54,893 nucleotides of DNA from Leptospira andrefontaineae (lineage in GTDB: Bacteria; Spirochaetota; Leptospiria; Leptospirales; Leptospiraceae): positions 1 to 54,893 of the forward strand of contig NZ_RQEY01000008.1 in assembly GCF_004770105.1 (NCBI RefSeq), in the 5' to 3' direction. How positions within the stretch are numbered: position 1 is the first letter of the stretch; each line of letters starts with the position of its first letter. The translations under genes were made by a program, and so were the position numbers. Below are positions 20,669 through 31,644 of this stretch, in pieces. Below the pieces are notes generated by a model that saw only the letters and a list, made by a program, of their open reading frames with translations, did not search any database and was not told the DNA's origin.

Positions 20669-22221
20669 TGAAATAAAGGCACCATTCCGTAAGCGGACTC
20701 GAATGCATTTGCCTGCTCTTCACATGCCCAAAGCTCCAGACTTTTATCGTAGTTCTGGTTTGTGACCAAGGTGAAAATTGCCTGATTTTTTCGGACCTGG
20801 CATTTTACAGTTTCGATCAATCCCTGTCTGTTCCGATTGCATGCACTCGCGATCCTTAAAATTGCGGAAAGTTTTTCGACTGTTTCCTGTTCTCTTGGGC
20901 CGACTCTTTGGAATTCTCTATGTTTAGATTTTGGAGAACTCTTGCGGTGGTATCTTGCAGTGAGTGCTATGATCTCTATTTCTCCCCAGGTAAAGCCAAG
21001 CATCGCTTCCGAATTTCGGATCAGATAATAACTATGTTTATGATAGGCAGAATGTGAAATGAATAGTCCTACCTCATGCAGCAAAGAAGAAGCTTCCAAA
21101 TATTCTCTTTCTTCTTTCCCGAGTCTATGTATGGACTGTATTTGATCGAATATATCCAAAGCAAGTTTGGAAACATGGCGGGCATATTCTTGGTCCCTTG
21201 TGTAAGAAACTAGAAGGTTCAGGATGGACTTTTGGCGGATATCATCTAAGTGTTTGGAATGTTCTAAGTCCTGGAAGTGTTCCCATTTTCTGATGGTATC
21301 GTAAATAATCCCTTCTCTAAGGGCGAACTCGGATACTGTCATATCCGGAAGGTCCAATAATTGGAATAATTCATCCAAGATCAGCATCCCGCCCACGATA
21401 ATATCAGAACGTTTGGAATCAAAGCCCGGGATCTTACCTCTTTTTTTAGAAGTGTCCGCTTCTAAGATCATATTCCTTGCTCTTTTGAATTCTGAAGATT
21501 GGAATGTATAATGATTTAAAGGCCTCTCTTCGGTATCTTCTCCTTCGAATGCTCGAATGATACCTGCAGTTGCCTGAACCGTTCCGGACGAACCGATGAT
21601 CATTTCCGGTTTTAGATCTCGGATGATCTTTCTGAAAGGAAGAATGATCTCTTCCACATAGAGTTTACATTTTCGTATCTGAGAAGAATCCAGGGTTTCT
21701 GATTTTAGGAATTTTTCCGTGAGTCGGATCGCTCCTAATTTGAAACTTTTGGAGAACAGAATGTCTCCTCTATAACCCACTAAAACTTCGGTACTTCCTC
21801 CGCCTATATCCACAAGTAGGACCTTTTTATCGAATACTGGAAGACCTTGTAGGACCCCGAAATAGATGAGTCGGGCTTCTTCATATCCGCTGATCACATC
21901 TATTTTAATTCCTGCTTCCTTTAAGGCTGCGGCCTGGAATTCGGCACGATTGGAAGCTTCTCTCATTGCAGATGTAGCAACTGCTCTGATCTCTGCCTTT
22001 GAATTATCAGCGAGCATCTTAAAACGCTTTAAACACTCGATTGCGCGCCTAAATGCGGGAGGGTCGATCTCTCCTCCTTCTTCCAAACCGCTTCCGAGAC
22101 GAACGTTCTCCTTCTCTCGGGCGATTGCTTCAAAGGTCCCGTTTTCTCGGACCCGGACGATAATCATGTGAAAGGAGTTTGTGCCTAGATCGATGGCAGC
22201 TAGGGTGTTTTCCCGAACCAT
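20665..22221 (-). CDS. Ppx/GppA family exopolyphosphatase / pppGpp phosphatase
   Basis: A 518-aa protein with the ASKHA fold: [15 protein letters not shown] at the start, [21 protein letters not shown] and the [12 protein letters not shown] motif. The C-terminal half adds the HD-like helical domain ([20 protein letters not shown]) found in full-length Ppx and GppA. It should hydrolyse polyphosphate and/or pppGpp and so act in phosphate storage or the stringent response; sequence alone does not decide. GGGG lies upstream of the ATG at 22221. It is divergent from mreB with about 190 bases between. Confidence 0.88.
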   Translation of the reverse strand: MVRENTLAAIDLGTNSFHMIIVRVRENGTFEAIAREKENVRLGSGLEEGGEIDPPAFRRAIECLKRFKMLADNSKAEIRAVATSAMREASNRAEFQAAALKEAGIKIDVISGYEEARLIYFGVLQGLPVFDKKVLLVDIGGGSTEVLVGYRGDILFSKSFKLGAIRLTEKFLKSETLDSSQIRKCKLYVEEIILPFRKIIRDLKPEMIIGSSGTVQATAGIIRAFEGEDTEERPLNHYTFQSSEFKRARNMILEADTSKKRGKIPGFDSKRSDIIVGGMLILDELFQLLDLPDMTVSEFALREGIIYDTIRKWEHFQDLEHSKHLDDIRQKSILNLLVSYTRDQEYARHVSKLALDIFDQIQSIHRLGKEEREYLEASSLLHEVGLFISHSAYHKHSYYLIRNSEAMLGFTWGEIEIIALTARYHRKSSPKSKHREFQRVGPREQETVEKLSAILRIASACNRNRQGLIETVKCQVRKNQAIFTLVTNQNYDKSLELWACEEQANAFESAYGMVPLFQ

Positions 22222-22409
22222 AAGTTCCCCAAGTTTATGGAGGTCGCAATGGGTTCCAATTTGTTTTTCGTTTTTTTTGTTTTGGAATTGCCCGTAAGGA
22301 TCGGGCAGGAAATATTGAATTGGATCGCGCCCGTAAAATCCTAGAGATTTTCACCGATCTTGCAGATAATAAATAAGATCAACCAGCCTTCTGGCAGCAA
22401 AGGATAGAA

Positions 22410-23432
22410 ATGATATTCGATAAGCTATACGGATTATTTTCCAACGATATGGGAATCGACCTCGGAACCGCAAACACTCTCGTCCATGTAAAAGGGCAAG
22501 GTATCGTTCTTTCCGAGCCTTCCGTAGTAGCGGTCCACGCAGCTACGGGCAAAGTGCTCGCAGTAGGCCAGGAAGCTAAGAGAATGTTGGGACGTACTCC
22601 CGGCGAGATCGTAGCAATCCGTCCTATGAAAGACGGGGTGATCGCGGACTTCGAAACAGTCGAAAAAATGATCCGCTACTTCATTGCAAAAGTCCATAAT
22701 AGAACTACTTTCGTAAAACCTAGGATCGTTATTGGAGTTCCTTCCGGGATCACCGAGGTAGAAAGACGTGCGGTTCGTGAATCCGCAGAACAAGCAGGTG
22801 CGCGCGAGATCTTCTTGATCGACGAAGCATTGGCTGCTGCGATCGGTGCGAATATTCCGATCAATGAACCTGCTGGTAATATGATCGTGGATATCGGTGG
22901 TGGAACTACCGAGATCGCTGTTATCTCTCTTGGCGGTATGGTAATCGCTGAGTCCATCAGAACTGGTGGTGATGAGTTCGACGATGCAATCATCAAATAT
23001 TTAAGAAACCAATACAACCTGGTTGTTGGGGAAAGAACTGCGGAAGATATCAAACTGACTATCGGTAACGCTTACCCTGAGAAAAAAACCGAGACCATGG
23101 AAGTAAAAGGTAGGGATGCAATTTCCGGATTACCTCGTACTCTCGAATTAGAATCCAATGAGATCCGTAAGGCTCTTAAAGAACCAACCGACGAAATTTT
23201 AGACGGGATCAAAAGAGTTCTGGAAAGAACTCCTCCGGAACTTGCTTCGGATATCGTAGAAAGAGGGATCGTTCTTACAGGAGGAGGATGTCTTCTTCGC
23301 GGATTAGAAACCTATCTTTCTAAAGAAACCGGTGTGCCTGTGTTCAGAGCGGAAAACCCTCTGACCTGCGTGGTACTTGGAACCGGAAAATTCTTGGACG
23401 AAGTTAAGTATCTAAAACCAGGGATCCGTTAA
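22410..23432 (+). CDS. mreB: Rod shape-determining protein MreB
   Basis: A 340-aa bacterial actin that forms membrane-bound filaments and guides lateral wall synthesis. Visible are the phosphate-1 motif [14 protein letters not shown], the [18 protein letters not shown] block, GGDEFD and the adenosine-binding TGGGCLLRG. The N-terminal [10 protein letters not shown] is a likely amphipathic membrane helix. The length is normal. It is first gene of the elongasome operon mreB-mreC-mreD-PBP2-rodA. Confidence 0.97.
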   Translation: MIFDKLYGLFSNDMGIDLGTANTLVHVKGQGIVLSEPSVVAVHAATGKVLAVGQEAKRMLGRTPGEIVAIRPMKDGVIADFETVEKMIRYFIAKVHNRTTFVKPRIVIGVPSGITEVERRAVRESAEQAGAREIFLIDEALAAAIGANIPINEPAGNMIVDIGGGTTEIAVISLGGMVIAESIRTGGDEFDDAIIKYLRNQYNLVVGERTAEDIKLTIGNAYPEKKTETMEVKGRDAISGLPRTLELESNEIRKALKEPTDEILDGIKRVLERTPPELASDIVERGIVLTGGGCLLRGLETYLSKETGVPVFRAENPLTCVVLGTGKFLDEVKYLKPGIR

Positions 23433-23483
23433 TTCGGATCTCGGTCTCCGGTTTGACGACTGGAGTCCGATACGGAATTTTTT

Positions 23484-24587
23484 ATGCTTTGGCTTCAAGT
23501 TAATAAAAGTAAGGAAACCGTTTCCCTTTTATTTTGTATTGTATTCTCTCTTCTATCCCTGACTTTCAAGAGTAATGTTTTAGTCAGAGGGATTGCAAGT
23601 TTTCAGAGAGTAGGGGATTCCGTTTCCGGTTCCATCGACGGAGTGGGTTCTTTTTTCAAAGGTGCTTATACTAAATTAGAATCTTTTGAAGCGGTTCGTC
23701 AGGAAAGAGATGCCTGCGTTGCTGCTATAGATGATTATAAACTTCTCCCTCAAGATCTGGAAAGAGTGAGTAGAGAAAACGAAAGTCTCAGAAGAGAATT
23801 ACGTTTTAATACTAAACAAAAATATTCTACAGTCAAAGCGGAAGTTCTTTCCGTTCGTTTAAATTCCATCTATCGTACTATCATTATAGACAAAGGTACC
23901 GAAGCAGGCATCAAACCTTATATGCCCGTCACTGCAAGAGCGGTGAACCAAAAGGGTGAAATTATAGAAGCTTTAGTGGGAAAGGTGATCGCGGTTACAG
24001 GTGGATCCGCAGTGGTTCAGCCTATCATCAATTCCAATTATAATATGGGTGTTTCCATTCCGGAAAGTAATCTCTGGGCTACTCTTTCCGGAAACTCCGG
24101 GAGAGGAATGGAAGCATTGATGAATTATATTGATAGTGGTATCATCATTGATCCGAGGATTTTCGGAGATTACCCAATGGGTCCAAGTGAGATGATCCAG
24201 TACACCGAATCTTTAAGTAAGATCGGAAAACCTGTATATAGTTCTGGATCTTCCGGAATGTTCCCACCTGGAATTCCTGTGGGTATAATTACTGAAGAAG
24301 GTCCCCGCAACGGAAGTTTTAAGACTGCCTTCCTAAAACCTTTTGTTCGTTTCGATATGCTCGAGTCAGTCACCATCCTAATGAAACTTCCTGAAAAATG
24401 GGCGGAGACATGGCCGGAAGGACAGAATATCAATATAGAAAATCCTTACTTCGGTGAATTAAATTATCCTAAAGAAGATAGAGAACCGAAATCGCCGACT
24501 CCTAACGGGAACAAACCTGTGGAAACTCCTAAACCTCAAAAACCGGAAGGTAACGGTTCGGGATTCTCCGATGAGGAAACAAACTGA
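23484..24587 (+). CDS. mreC: Rod shape-determining protein MreC
   Basis: A 367-aa bitopic membrane protein with one N-terminal helix (about residues 12-30), a coiled-coil segment (about 65-105) and the beta-rich MreC core. The core includes [20 protein letters not shown] and the later [12 protein letters not shown]. It bridges MreB and PBP2 in the periplasm. A Pro/Lys/Asn-rich tail of about 50 residues follows the core and looks disordered. Its stop overlaps the mreD start by one base (TGATG). Confidence 0.93.
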   Translation: MLWLQVNKSKETVSLLFCIVFSLLSLTFKSNVLVRGIASFQRVGDSVSGSIDGVGSFFKGAYTKLESFEAVRQERDACVAAIDDYKLLPQDLERVSRENESLRRELRFNTKQKYSTVKAEVLSVRLNSIYRTIIIDKGTEAGIKPYMPVTARAVNQKGEIIEALVGKVIAVTGGSAVVQPIINSNYNMGVSIPESNLWATLSGNSGRGMEALMNYIDSGIIIDPRIFGDYPMGPSEMIQYTESLSKIGKPVYSSGSSGMFPPGIPVGIITEEGPRNGSFKTAFLKPFVRFDMLESVTILMKLPEKWAETWPEGQNINIENPYFGELNYPKEDREPKSPTPNGNKPVETPKPQKPEGNGSGFSDEETN

Positions 24588-25090
24588 TGATCTTAGAATA
24601 TATAGTCATTGGTGCCGGGATTTTGATCTCCCACTTCTTAAATGGTACGAACTTATTCGAGATTTCCGGATTTAAACCGGACTTTATGGTGATTTTCGTT
24701 CTATTCTTTGCTCTCCGTAGAGGAACAATGGCCGGGATCTGGATCGGATTTTTTGGCGGATTACTTTCTGATTCAGGTTTGGGCGGAGAAATTGTGGGGA
24801 ATGTTGTTACCTATAAAATAGGACTTCACTCTCTTACATTCTGTATCATGGGTTATATTGTAGGGAAGTTTGCAAGACCCGCTTACCATGAAAATCAGAT
24901 TTCCATAATGTTGTATTCTCTGGTTGTGACTTTGATCTCAAGGATTGCTTCTTATTTCTTATTCTCTTTGTTCTTTCATGAAAATTTAAATTACTCCATC
25001 ATCAGCACCTCAATCTTTAATGGGGCAATCGCTCCTATATTCTTCTGGGTGTTAGGTAAACTATACAGATTGGAGCAGGCGGAAGGCTAA
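24587..25090 (+). CDS. mreD: Rod shape-determining protein MreD
   Basis: A 167-aa membrane protein with about five hydrophobic helices and little else conserved, as is usual for MreD. Identification rests on size, hydrophobicity, the [18 protein letters not shown] segment and its place between mreC and the PBP2 gene. It helps hold the elongation complex in the inner membrane. It is separated from the PBP2 gene by a single base. Confidence 0.88.
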   Translation: MILEYIVIGAGILISHFLNGTNLFEISGFKPDFMVIFVLFFALRRGTMAGIWIGFFGGLLSDSGLGGEIVGNVVTYKIGLHSLTFCIMGYIVGKFARPAYHENQISIMLYSLVVTLISRIASYFLFSLFFHENLNYSIISTSIFNGAIAPIFFWVLGKLYRLEQAEG

Positions 25091-25091
25091 A

Positions 25092-27032
25092 ATGTTGGGG
25101 GGAGGAGGATCTTCTTCAGCCACAGAGTTTAGACTGGAGCGCAGTTTCAGGCTAAGGTTGTACATGTTCTCCGGGCTTGTTGCATTTGCGTTAATCGCAT
25201 TCGTAATCCAGCTATTCAACCTTCAGATCGTACAAGGAACTGATAACTCTTTAAAGGCGGAGAAGTTCGTTCGAAAAAGTGAGACAATTCCTGCTGCCAG
25301 GGGAGAAATGTTCGATAGAAACTTTCTTACTCCTGAAACATCTATGGCTCTTGTTTCCAATTATTCCAGTTTGGATGCAGTATTAAACACTTCTTTACTC
25401 AAATACGATCCGACTAAGGTTAAAAATTTCTTACAGGAATTTGCGAGAACTCTTTCAATCCCTATGTCCTATTACGAAGAGGACTTACTCGAGCCGAAAT
25501 TTTCGAAAAAGATCAAGACTAAAAAACCATTCGTACTTTTAGAAGCCATTTCAAAGGCTCAACAAGAGCGTATATCAGTTTTTGATAATATATCTAAATA
25601 TGTGATTTTAGTTCCTTCTCCCAGAAGGATCTATAAAATGGGTCCCGCACTTGCGCATGTTACAGGATATATAGGTAAACCGAGTAAAACGGACCTTCTT
25701 ACCCGTGAGATAAAATCTTACCAGTGGCTTGGGAAAGATGGTTTGGAACTCCAGTACGACTCAAGACTTAGAGGAACTGACGGATTTCGGATCCAAAAAA
25801 GAAGTTCCGAGGGAAATATCGAAGAAGAAAGGGTAGTGGAACATTCTACTCCCGGAAACAATCTAGTTCTTACTATAGACAAAGACATTCAGCTAGCCGC
25901 GTATAAGGCCCTAAAAGGTGCAAGAGGAACTGCGATTGCTATGCGTCCTTCTACCGGGGAAGTTTTGGCCATGGCTTCTAATCCAAGTTATGATCCGAAT
26001 GTTCTCTCCGGAAAAAGTAGATCGGAAAGAACCGCACATTATAAGAGAGTCGATGCAAACGGTGGATTTTTAAATCTTGCGATCCAATCTAAATTCCCGC
26101 CTGCTTCCACTTATAAAACGTTAGTTGCACTTGCCGCATTGGAAAGTGGGCATAAGGTGGATTATACCCCTGAAACAAGCTATCAATGTAATGGTAGTTA
26201 TACTTTAAAATCCACATTTGCCGGAGTTCCCGACCAAGTTTTCTATTGTTGGGAGAAAGGAGGACATGGTACGAATGACCTGGCTCATGCTCTTCAAAAA
26301 TCATGCTCCGTGTATTTTTATAACCTAGGATATAAACTTGGTTCTGATCCTATCTTGACCTATTCTCGTTTATTTTTGTTGGATCAAAAATCCAAAGTGG
26401 ATCTTCCGGGAGAAATTGCAGGTCAGGTCCCTTCTCCTGCATGGAAAAAAAGAATTTATGGAACCAGATGGTTCGATGGAGATACGATCAACCTTTCCAT
26501 TGGACAGGGGTTCATGTCCGTTACTCCTCTTTCTATGACTTTGTTCTATGCAGGATTATTGAATAGAGGCCAGATCTATCAACCTTATATAGTCAACGAA
26601 ATCCGAGATCCATTAGACAATTCCATTATCAATAGAACGGATCCTCAGAGACTAAGCGATATTCCGATCCAATCTTCCACGGTAGAAGCTATCAAAACAG
26701 GACTTAGATTGGTCGTGAAAAATGGAACTGCAGCATTCGTATTGAATAAACCTGGGCTTCCTGATATCGCAGGAAAAACGGGAACAGCCCAAACAAGAAG
26801 AAGAGGATCTTCCGGATCCAACCACGCTTGGTTCATAGGATATGCTCCTGCAAATGCACCTGTCAGCGAACAAGTATTAGTCGCTGTATTCGTAGAATAC
26901 GGAGTGGGTGGAGCGGCCGGAGCAGCACCTGTCGCAAGAGAAATGTTTAGAGCTGCTTTCCCTCCTGGAAGTTTCAAAAGAACTGCAGAGATACCTGAAA
27001 CTGCTCCTGTAGCACCGGAGAATATACAATGA
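25092..27032 (+). CDS. mrdA: Class B penicillin-binding protein 2 (elongasome transpeptidase)
   Basis: A 646-aa transpeptidase with one N-terminal membrane helix (about residues 22-42) and a pedestal domain ([13 protein letters not shown]). The catalytic domain has S339-x-x-K342 in PPASTYKTL and the KTG motif in AGKTGTAQT. The second motif, usually SxN or SxD, reads SCS in [11 protein letters not shown], a deviation to check. It cross-links peptidoglycan during rod elongation with RodA, whose gene overlaps its stop by 4 bases. Confidence 0.94.
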   Translation: MLGGGGSSSATEFRLERSFRLRLYMFSGLVAFALIAFVIQLFNLQIVQGTDNSLKAEKFVRKSETIPAARGEMFDRNFLTPETSMALVSNYSSLDAVLNTSLLKYDPTKVKNFLQEFARTLSIPMSYYEEDLLEPKFSKKIKTKKPFVLLEAISKAQQERISVFDNISKYVILVPSPRRIYKMGPALAHVTGYIGKPSKTDLLTREIKSYQWLGKDGLELQYDSRLRGTDGFRIQKRSSEGNIEEERVVEHSTPGNNLVLTIDKDIQLAAYKALKGARGTAIAMRPSTGEVLAMASNPSYDPNVLSGKSRSERTAHYKRVDANGGFLNLAIQSKFPPASTYKTLVALAALESGHKVDYTPETSYQCNGSYTLKSTFAGVPDQVFYCWEKGGHGTNDLAHALQKSCSVYFYNLGYKLGSDPILTYSRLFLLDQKSKVDLPGEIAGQVPSPAWKKRIYGTRWFDGDTINLSIGQGFMSVTPLSMTLFYAGLLNRGQIYQPYIVNEIRDPLDNSIINRTDPQRLSDIPIQSSTVEAIKTGLRLVVKNGTAAFVLNKPGLPDIAGKTGTAQTRRRGSSGSNHAWFIGYAPANAPVSEQVLVAVFVEYGVGGAAGAAPVAREMFRAAFPPGSFKRTAEIPETAPVAPENIQ

Positions 27033-28549
27033 TGTCGGATCGTTCCATAGATAGGATTGACTACTTTTTAGTAGGCTCGGTCATCATTGTGGTGATCTGC
27101 AGTGTTCTTACATTATATTCACAAGAATATAATTTTGATGATCCGAGTGTCGGACTCATGAGCCATAAATGGTTCAAACAGTTTTTGTTTTTCCTACTCG
27201 GACTGATCATTATGTGGTTCCTCTCTCGGGTTAATTACCAATTGATCGGGGCTTATGCATTATTTATCTATGGGTTCGCTATTTTATTATTAGCACTCAC
27301 TCTAGTAAAATGGATCGGTTATCTTCCTTCCAGTCGGGGTGCAAGATCTTGGATCAAGATTGGACCGTTCTTATTACAAGCTTCCGAATTTGCAAAACTT
27401 GCCACAGTGATCTTACTCGGTCAGTATCTAGTCTTAAAAGAAAAAGAAATGAAGAAGCTCGTGGTACTAGTCATTCCGTTCGGGATTGTTCTATTACCGA
27501 TGGCTTTGATACTTTTACAGCCTGACTTCGGAACAGCTGTATCCTTCTTACCTATCTTATTCACAATGTTATTCTTGGGAGGAGCCGACTATTTCCACAT
27601 CGGTTCCTTTATTACATTCGGAGGGATCTCACTTGTTCTTCCTATGTATGTGGAATATTCCAAACTTACATTGCTGAACGATATCCTCGCATTTCTACAA
27701 AGAACAGGAAAAACGGACCTTCTATCCGTAGTGAACCGATTGGGTGGAAAAACCTGGCAGGTATTGGACGGTAAGGATATAGCCGGAGCAAATCTCACAC
27801 CCAAAACGATCGCTGCATTGAGAGAAGTATTCGATCAGGTGATCGACCTAGAAGGTAGTTTTATATTTAAGTTACTCTCTAACCAAGGATTACTCATCGG
27901 AGTAGGCGCAACACTTATTATATTCAGTATTATTATGATCTTGCTTAGGGTTGCCCGAGGAAGTAAAACATTACGTTCTTATTATATTCCTCTCGGGATC
28001 CTCGGGATCAGTTTGATCTCGGCTGTAGTCGTGATGAAAACTGTTCCTTTCCGAGAAAACCAGGTCATCCGATTGACTGCATTTTTAAATCCTGATGAGT
28101 TCAAACAAGACGCAGGATACCAACTCAGAGCATCTAAACCTGCAGTGGGTTCCGGAAAATTAGTAGGAAAAGGATTTTTAAACGCGGAAATGACGGAAGG
28201 AAAAATCCCTCATGTTCCTGAATCCAGCACAGACTTCATTTTCGCATCTTGGGCGGAGCAAACTGGTTTTATAGGTTCCGTATTCTTGCTTTTCTTTTTA
28301 TTCTCTATTCCACTTAGAGGACTACAGATCAGTTACGAAAGTAAGGACAGATTCGGATCTTTACTCGCGTCAGGGATCGTTGCGATGTTATTCTATCATA
28401 TGGCGATCAATATCGGGATTGTGCTTGGATTATTGCCGGTGACAGGGATCCCACTTTCCTTCATGAGTTACGGCGGTTCTCACTTGCTTATGTCCATGGC
28501 AGCGGTCGGGATCATTCTCTCCATCAAGATGAGAAAACACGCAAACTAA
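27029..28549 (+). CDS. rodA: Peptidoglycan glycosyltransferase RodA (SEDS), with a large internal insertion
   Basis: A 506-aa SEDS glycosyltransferase that polymerises lipid II with PBP2. Family marks are the [14 protein letters not shown] segment, the [17 protein letters not shown] segment holding the conserved Asp, and the terminal [14 protein letters not shown]. Usual RodA proteins are about 370-420 aa. Here an extra mostly hydrophilic stretch (about residues 207-285, with [18 protein letters not shown] and [18 protein letters not shown]) lies between membrane helices in the middle of the protein. The start codon is doubled (ATGATG at 27029), and it overlaps the PBP2 gene. Confidence 0.93.
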   Translation: MMSDRSIDRIDYFLVGSVIIVVICSVLTLYSQEYNFDDPSVGLMSHKWFKQFLFFLLGLIIMWFLSRVNYQLIGAYALFIYGFAILLLALTLVKWIGYLPSSRGARSWIKIGPFLLQASEFAKLATVILLGQYLVLKEKEMKKLVVLVIPFGIVLLPMALILLQPDFGTAVSFLPILFTMLFLGGADYFHIGSFITFGGISLVLPMYVEYSKLTLLNDILAFLQRTGKTDLLSVVNRLGGKTWQVLDGKDIAGANLTPKTIAALREVFDQVIDLEGSFIFKLLSNQGLLIGVGATLIIFSIIMILLRVARGSKTLRSYYIPLGILGISLISAVVVMKTVPFRENQVIRLTAFLNPDEFKQDAGYQLRASKPAVGSGKLVGKGFLNAEMTEGKIPHVPESSTDFIFASWAEQTGFIGSVFLLFFLFSIPLRGLQISYESKDRFGSLLASGIVAMLFYHMAINIGIVLGLLPVTGIPLSFMSYGGSHLLMSMAAVGIILSIKMRKHAN

Positions 28550-28565
28550 AATTTGGATCGGTAAA

Positions 28566-28625
28566 ATGGCTGACTTTGCAAAAAAGCCTGCCGATATTCT
28601 ATCTAAGCCGGCATGGAAAGAGTAA
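28566..28625 (+). CDS. Possible 19-aa leader ORF in the mre operon
   Basis: ATG at 28566, 16 bases after the rodA stop and preceded by GGATCGG, opens a 19-codon frame (MADFAKKPADILSKPAWKE) ending in TAA at 28623-28625. Its last 13 bases overlap the start of the next gene in another frame. The downstream gene has no evident ribosome binding site of its own, so this ORF may couple its translation to rodA. Chance occurrence is not excluded. Confidence 0.35.
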   Translation: MADFAKKPADILSKPAWKE

Positions 28626-29404
28626 AAGATTCCAGATTTCTATTCGATCTGAAAAGAAAGTTCCGCTATATCTTGGAAGAAGTGGAGAAGAATACCTTCG
28701 ACCAAGATTCGGAAGTCAGAGAATTAGAAACACTCTGGGAAGAAATGTTCGATGTCGCTTCCAGGAATGATACTCCATATTTCAAGGCCAGACTTTCCAA
28801 TCTAAAAAGACAGTTGGATGGTTTTGTCAGAAACAAGGCCTACGAAAAGCAAGAATTCGATCGTATCTACAGACAATTAGAGAAGATCCGCAAAGATGAT
28901 ACAGTAGAATTTTTGGATGAGTCGATGCGCTCCACATTAGGAAGGATCGCAGAAAACACAAACAGAGTTGCAACTAATGTTTCCGGTTCAGGAATAGAGC
29001 CGGGCTCCTTGGGTGGAATTCCATTACTTCTCACTTTCAGATGTGGTACTGTTCATTTTATAGTTAAATCAGGACCTAAAAAGATATTCAGAAACGTACA
29101 TAGAAACAAGGACAAGGTACTCTACGAAGGAAAAAAATATCCTATCTTCCCAAGCCGATCCATTTATTTTTCTTGGGAAGGAGAAGGTAGAGCCTGGGAA
29201 ACCGAACCAGGTTCCTTACTCATGATCCGTTACCCGGAAGGGAATAGGTTTTTTAGATGTGACGCTTTAGGAGATACATTCCGTATTCCTGAAGATACTT
29301 TTAAAAGAAGATTACAACCCACTGATAAACAATCTTCCGAGATCCGTTATTATTTCCGCAAGGCAGGAATCCGATATTATTATATTCCCCAGAAGGGTGA
29401 GTGA
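28613..29404 (+). CDS. Conserved protein of unknown function at the end of the mre operon
   Basis: A 263-aa protein with no signal peptide or membrane helix. The N-terminal half is helical and charged (about residues 1-125, likely coiled coil, EKNTFDQDSEVRELETLWEE being typical). The C-terminal half is beta-like, with many aromatic and basic residues (SRSIYFSWEGEGRAWE, EIRYYFRKAGIRYYYIP). I do not recognise the family. It follows rodA by 63 bases on the same strand, so a role with the elongasome is possible by position only. Confidence 0.7.
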   Translation: MERVKDSRFLFDLKRKFRYILEEVEKNTFDQDSEVRELETLWEEMFDVASRNDTPYFKARLSNLKRQLDGFVRNKAYEKQEFDRIYRQLEKIRKDDTVEFLDESMRSTLGRIAENTNRVATNVSGSGIEPGSLGGIPLLLTFRCGTVHFIVKSGPKKIFRNVHRNKDKVLYEGKKYPIFPSRSIYFSWEGEGRAWETEPGSLLMIRYPEGNRFFRCDALGDTFRIPEDTFKRRLQPTDKQSSEIRYYFRKAGIRYYYIPQKGE

Positions 29405-29416
29405 ATATCGGATCTT

Positions 29417-29764
29417 ATGGTTTTCGAGGAATTAGATTCCGAAAAAGGTCCGATCTCCTTTTTAAAAGATAAGGACTATCTCATTCAAGATAGAGATTCA
29501 TTCTTTGATCTGATATATTCTGCAGCCAGTGATACAGTTGCGGTCCATTCTTCTCATTTTCCTGAGCTTTTTTTTGATCTAAAGACAGGGTTTGCCGGAG
29601 AGATCTTTCAAAAGATCACCAATTATCAGAAACGATTTATAATAATAGGCGATTATTCTAATATTGCCTCTAAAAGTTTTAAAGATTTAATTTACGAAAG
29701 TAATAAAAACGGCAAAGTGATCTTTGTAGGGACTTTAGCGGAAGCCGTCCAACTACTTAAGTAA
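29417..29764 (+). CDS. DUF4180-like protein
   Basis: A 115-aa soluble protein. The middle and end (LKTGFAGEIFQKITNYQKRF, IIGDYSN, FKDLIYESNKNGKVIFVGTLAEAVQLL) match my recollection of the DUF4180 pattern, a widespread family of unknown function sometimes found near regulators. It starts 12 bases after the preceding gene and ends 16 bases before the next, so it belongs to the same transcript. Confidence 0.7.
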   Translation: MVFEELDSEKGPISFLKDKDYLIQDRDSFFDLIYSAASDTVAVHSSHFPELFFDLKTGFAGEIFQKITNYQKRFIIIGDYSNIASKSFKDLIYESNKNGKVIFVGTLAEAVQLLK

Positions 29765-29780
29765 CTGTTAAAGAGGAATT

Positions 29781-30329
29781 ATGAAATATTCAAGAATTGC
29801 TATATTATTGGTTTTAATAAATTTATTGGGATGCTTTCCTTCGATTTCTGTAGGAGAGGGTTTTCAAGTTAAAGGAAAAAGATATTCAGATCTATCAGAG
29901 TTTAAATCTAAAAAGGTTTATTTGGATCTTACTTACGAATACGGAATTATTACGGAAGAAACAAAAACAAAGTCGGGCAAAATAGAGAAGAAAACAAATA
30001 AAGCAACTCCTGAGGTATATTTACAATTTAGAGATGCACTTTTTTATGAGTTAAAGGGAAAATATAAGTTAGATATTGAATATGGTCTGCCTAAAGCAAA
30101 GGATTCCTTATTCGTATCCGTAACCCCTAGAATGGACAAGCAATATACAACAGTAGAGAAGGCTAGTATCATCCTAAATAAAGGACAGGATCCTTTGTAT
30201 AAATTAGACTTAGTAAATGCACCTAAGATCCAAACCTTAAAAATTGAATATGCAAAAACTGTGGAGCAACTTGCTGAGATTGCAGCCGAGAAGATCTACG
30301 ATGCTATTCTAGGAAAATCAGAAGAATAA
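29781..30329 (+). CDS. Putative lipoprotein of unknown function
   Basis: A 182-aa protein with a clear lipoprotein signal (INLLGC, lipidated Cys 18). The mature part is Lys-rich (KVYLDLTYEYGI, TKSGKIEKKTNKATPEVY) and ends in a helical segment (TVEQLAEIAAEKIYDAILG). No enzyme motif is seen. An AGAGGAA ribosome binding site sits just upstream. It is last in the run of same-strand genes that starts at mreB. Confidence 0.72.
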   Translation: MKYSRIAILLVLINLLGCFPSISVGEGFQVKGKRYSDLSEFKSKKVYLDLTYEYGIITEETKTKSGKIEKKTNKATPEVYLQFRDALFYELKGKYKLDIEYGLPKAKDSLFVSVTPRMDKQYTTVEKASIILNKGQDPLYKLDLVNAPKIQTLKIEYAKTVEQLAEIAAEKIYDAILGKSEE

Positions 30330-30501
30330 TAAGTTTCCGCAAGCCGTTAAGAATTTGCTTTGGATTTCTTGAATTTTCCGGGAAGATCTTCCTTTCTTTG
30401 CGGCTTCGCATGAAACCTCGCTCGAAAACCCACCTAACATAAATATAACGTAATTTAGGTTGCAATTTTCCGTCTCAGTGCGAAAATCCAAAACCTTCAC
30501 G

Positions 30502-31587
30502 ATGCAATACAATACTTCTTTCTGGGACAATTGGACATTCGAAAGTCTATTCGATCTATATTCAAAGGGCCTTGATTTTTCGAATTCCAGAGAATTAAAA
30601 ATAAATAAAGAGACAAATTCCTATGATTGGACGGAAGTTTCTACCGCTTGTGTCCAGATAGAAAGTCTATTTCATTTGATTAATGAACTTGTTCTAAGAG
30701 AAAAAATATTCTATGATCATAAGTTTTCCGCAGGTTGGAATTCCTTCGAAAGTCTAGATTCCTTGGATGGAAATCTACTTATTTCGGTAGATATACCGAC
30801 TTATAACCCCGAAGTTGCCGATTCCAGAAACAAAGCCTTAGAATTATTATGTGTCACTGATCAGATGAAAAAACATCAGGAAGAAAATTTAGAAGGGTAT
30901 AGAAAGAATAAACAATCTCCTCATGAGTATTTCGGTCAAGTGGTTTGGGGAGCTGCCGGGAATCTGGGGCGCAGTTCCTTCCTAGGAGCGCATTACGTGG
31001 CTCATCCAATTCGTGCTTCTTTACTCGAGCAAGTCCCTTTATTCGAACCTCATACTGATATAAATTCGGAAGTAAAAGAATGGATCGATAACGAGAGGAT
31101 GAAGATGTTCACAAGTTTGACTCCTGTTGGAAAGATGAATAATTTCCAGTTAGTTCTTCCACCCATAGTTGCAGAAGTGATCGAATCGGCTTCTAAATTT
31201 TCAGAGATCATTCCTTCTGCGATGGAGACTAGAGAAAAATATACAAAGATCAGAGAATGGATCGGAGAATACCAAACTGCAGTAGAGCTAGAGAATCCTT
31301 CTTCACTTTCTAAGTTTAGAAAAACGTTGGATTCAGTGGCTCAAGATTTGGAAAAAATGAGAAAAGGAACAGATATGGGAAATACTAAAGTGGGGCTTTC
31401 TTTTATCAGCTTGGATTTTCCGTTACCAAAAATGCCCGATTACAGGAAGTATTGGGGGATTAGAGGTGCATTAAATAAACTTTCTCTTAGTCGAAAAGGG
31501 GATAAGTCTCTTACTAAACTTTTAAATTGGTTGGATTGCCCGGAGAGTGGAGAGTCCGAAAAAATCAGGAAATATTTTATTTTATGA
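30502..31587 (+). CDS. Hypothetical protein, leptospiral
   Basis: A 361-aa soluble protein of no family I recognise. It is rich in aromatic and acidic residues, without signal peptide, membrane segment or nucleotide-binding motif. A central block (GQVVWGAAGNLGRSSFLGAHYVAH) is the most distinctive part. A longer frame starts at TTG 30460, but the ATG at 30502 is the better start because the TTG lies only 2 bases from its AGG. It stands alone, with about 170 bases of upstream AT-rich sequence that includes the palindrome GGAAGATCTTCC at 30381-30392. Confidence 0.6.
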   Translation: MQYNTSFWDNWTFESLFDLYSKGLDFSNSRELKINKETNSYDWTEVSTACVQIESLFHLINELVLREKIFYDHKFSAGWNSFESLDSLDGNLLISVDIPTYNPEVADSRNKALELLCVTDQMKKHQEENLEGYRKNKQSPHEYFGQVVWGAAGNLGRSSFLGAHYVAHPIRASLLEQVPLFEPHTDINSEVKEWIDNERMKMFTSLTPVGKMNNFQLVLPPIVAEVIESASKFSEIIPSAMETREKYTKIREWIGEYQTAVELENPSSLSKFRKTLDSVAQDLEKMRKGTDMGNTKVGLSFISLDFPLPKMPDYRKYWGIRGALNKLSLSRKGDKSLTKLLNWLDCPESGESEKIRKYFIL

Positions 31588-31644
31588 TTTCCTTTATAGG
31601 CGACTGCGCGTATTGTTTGCTGCCCTGGAGTTTGATTTTAGTAA

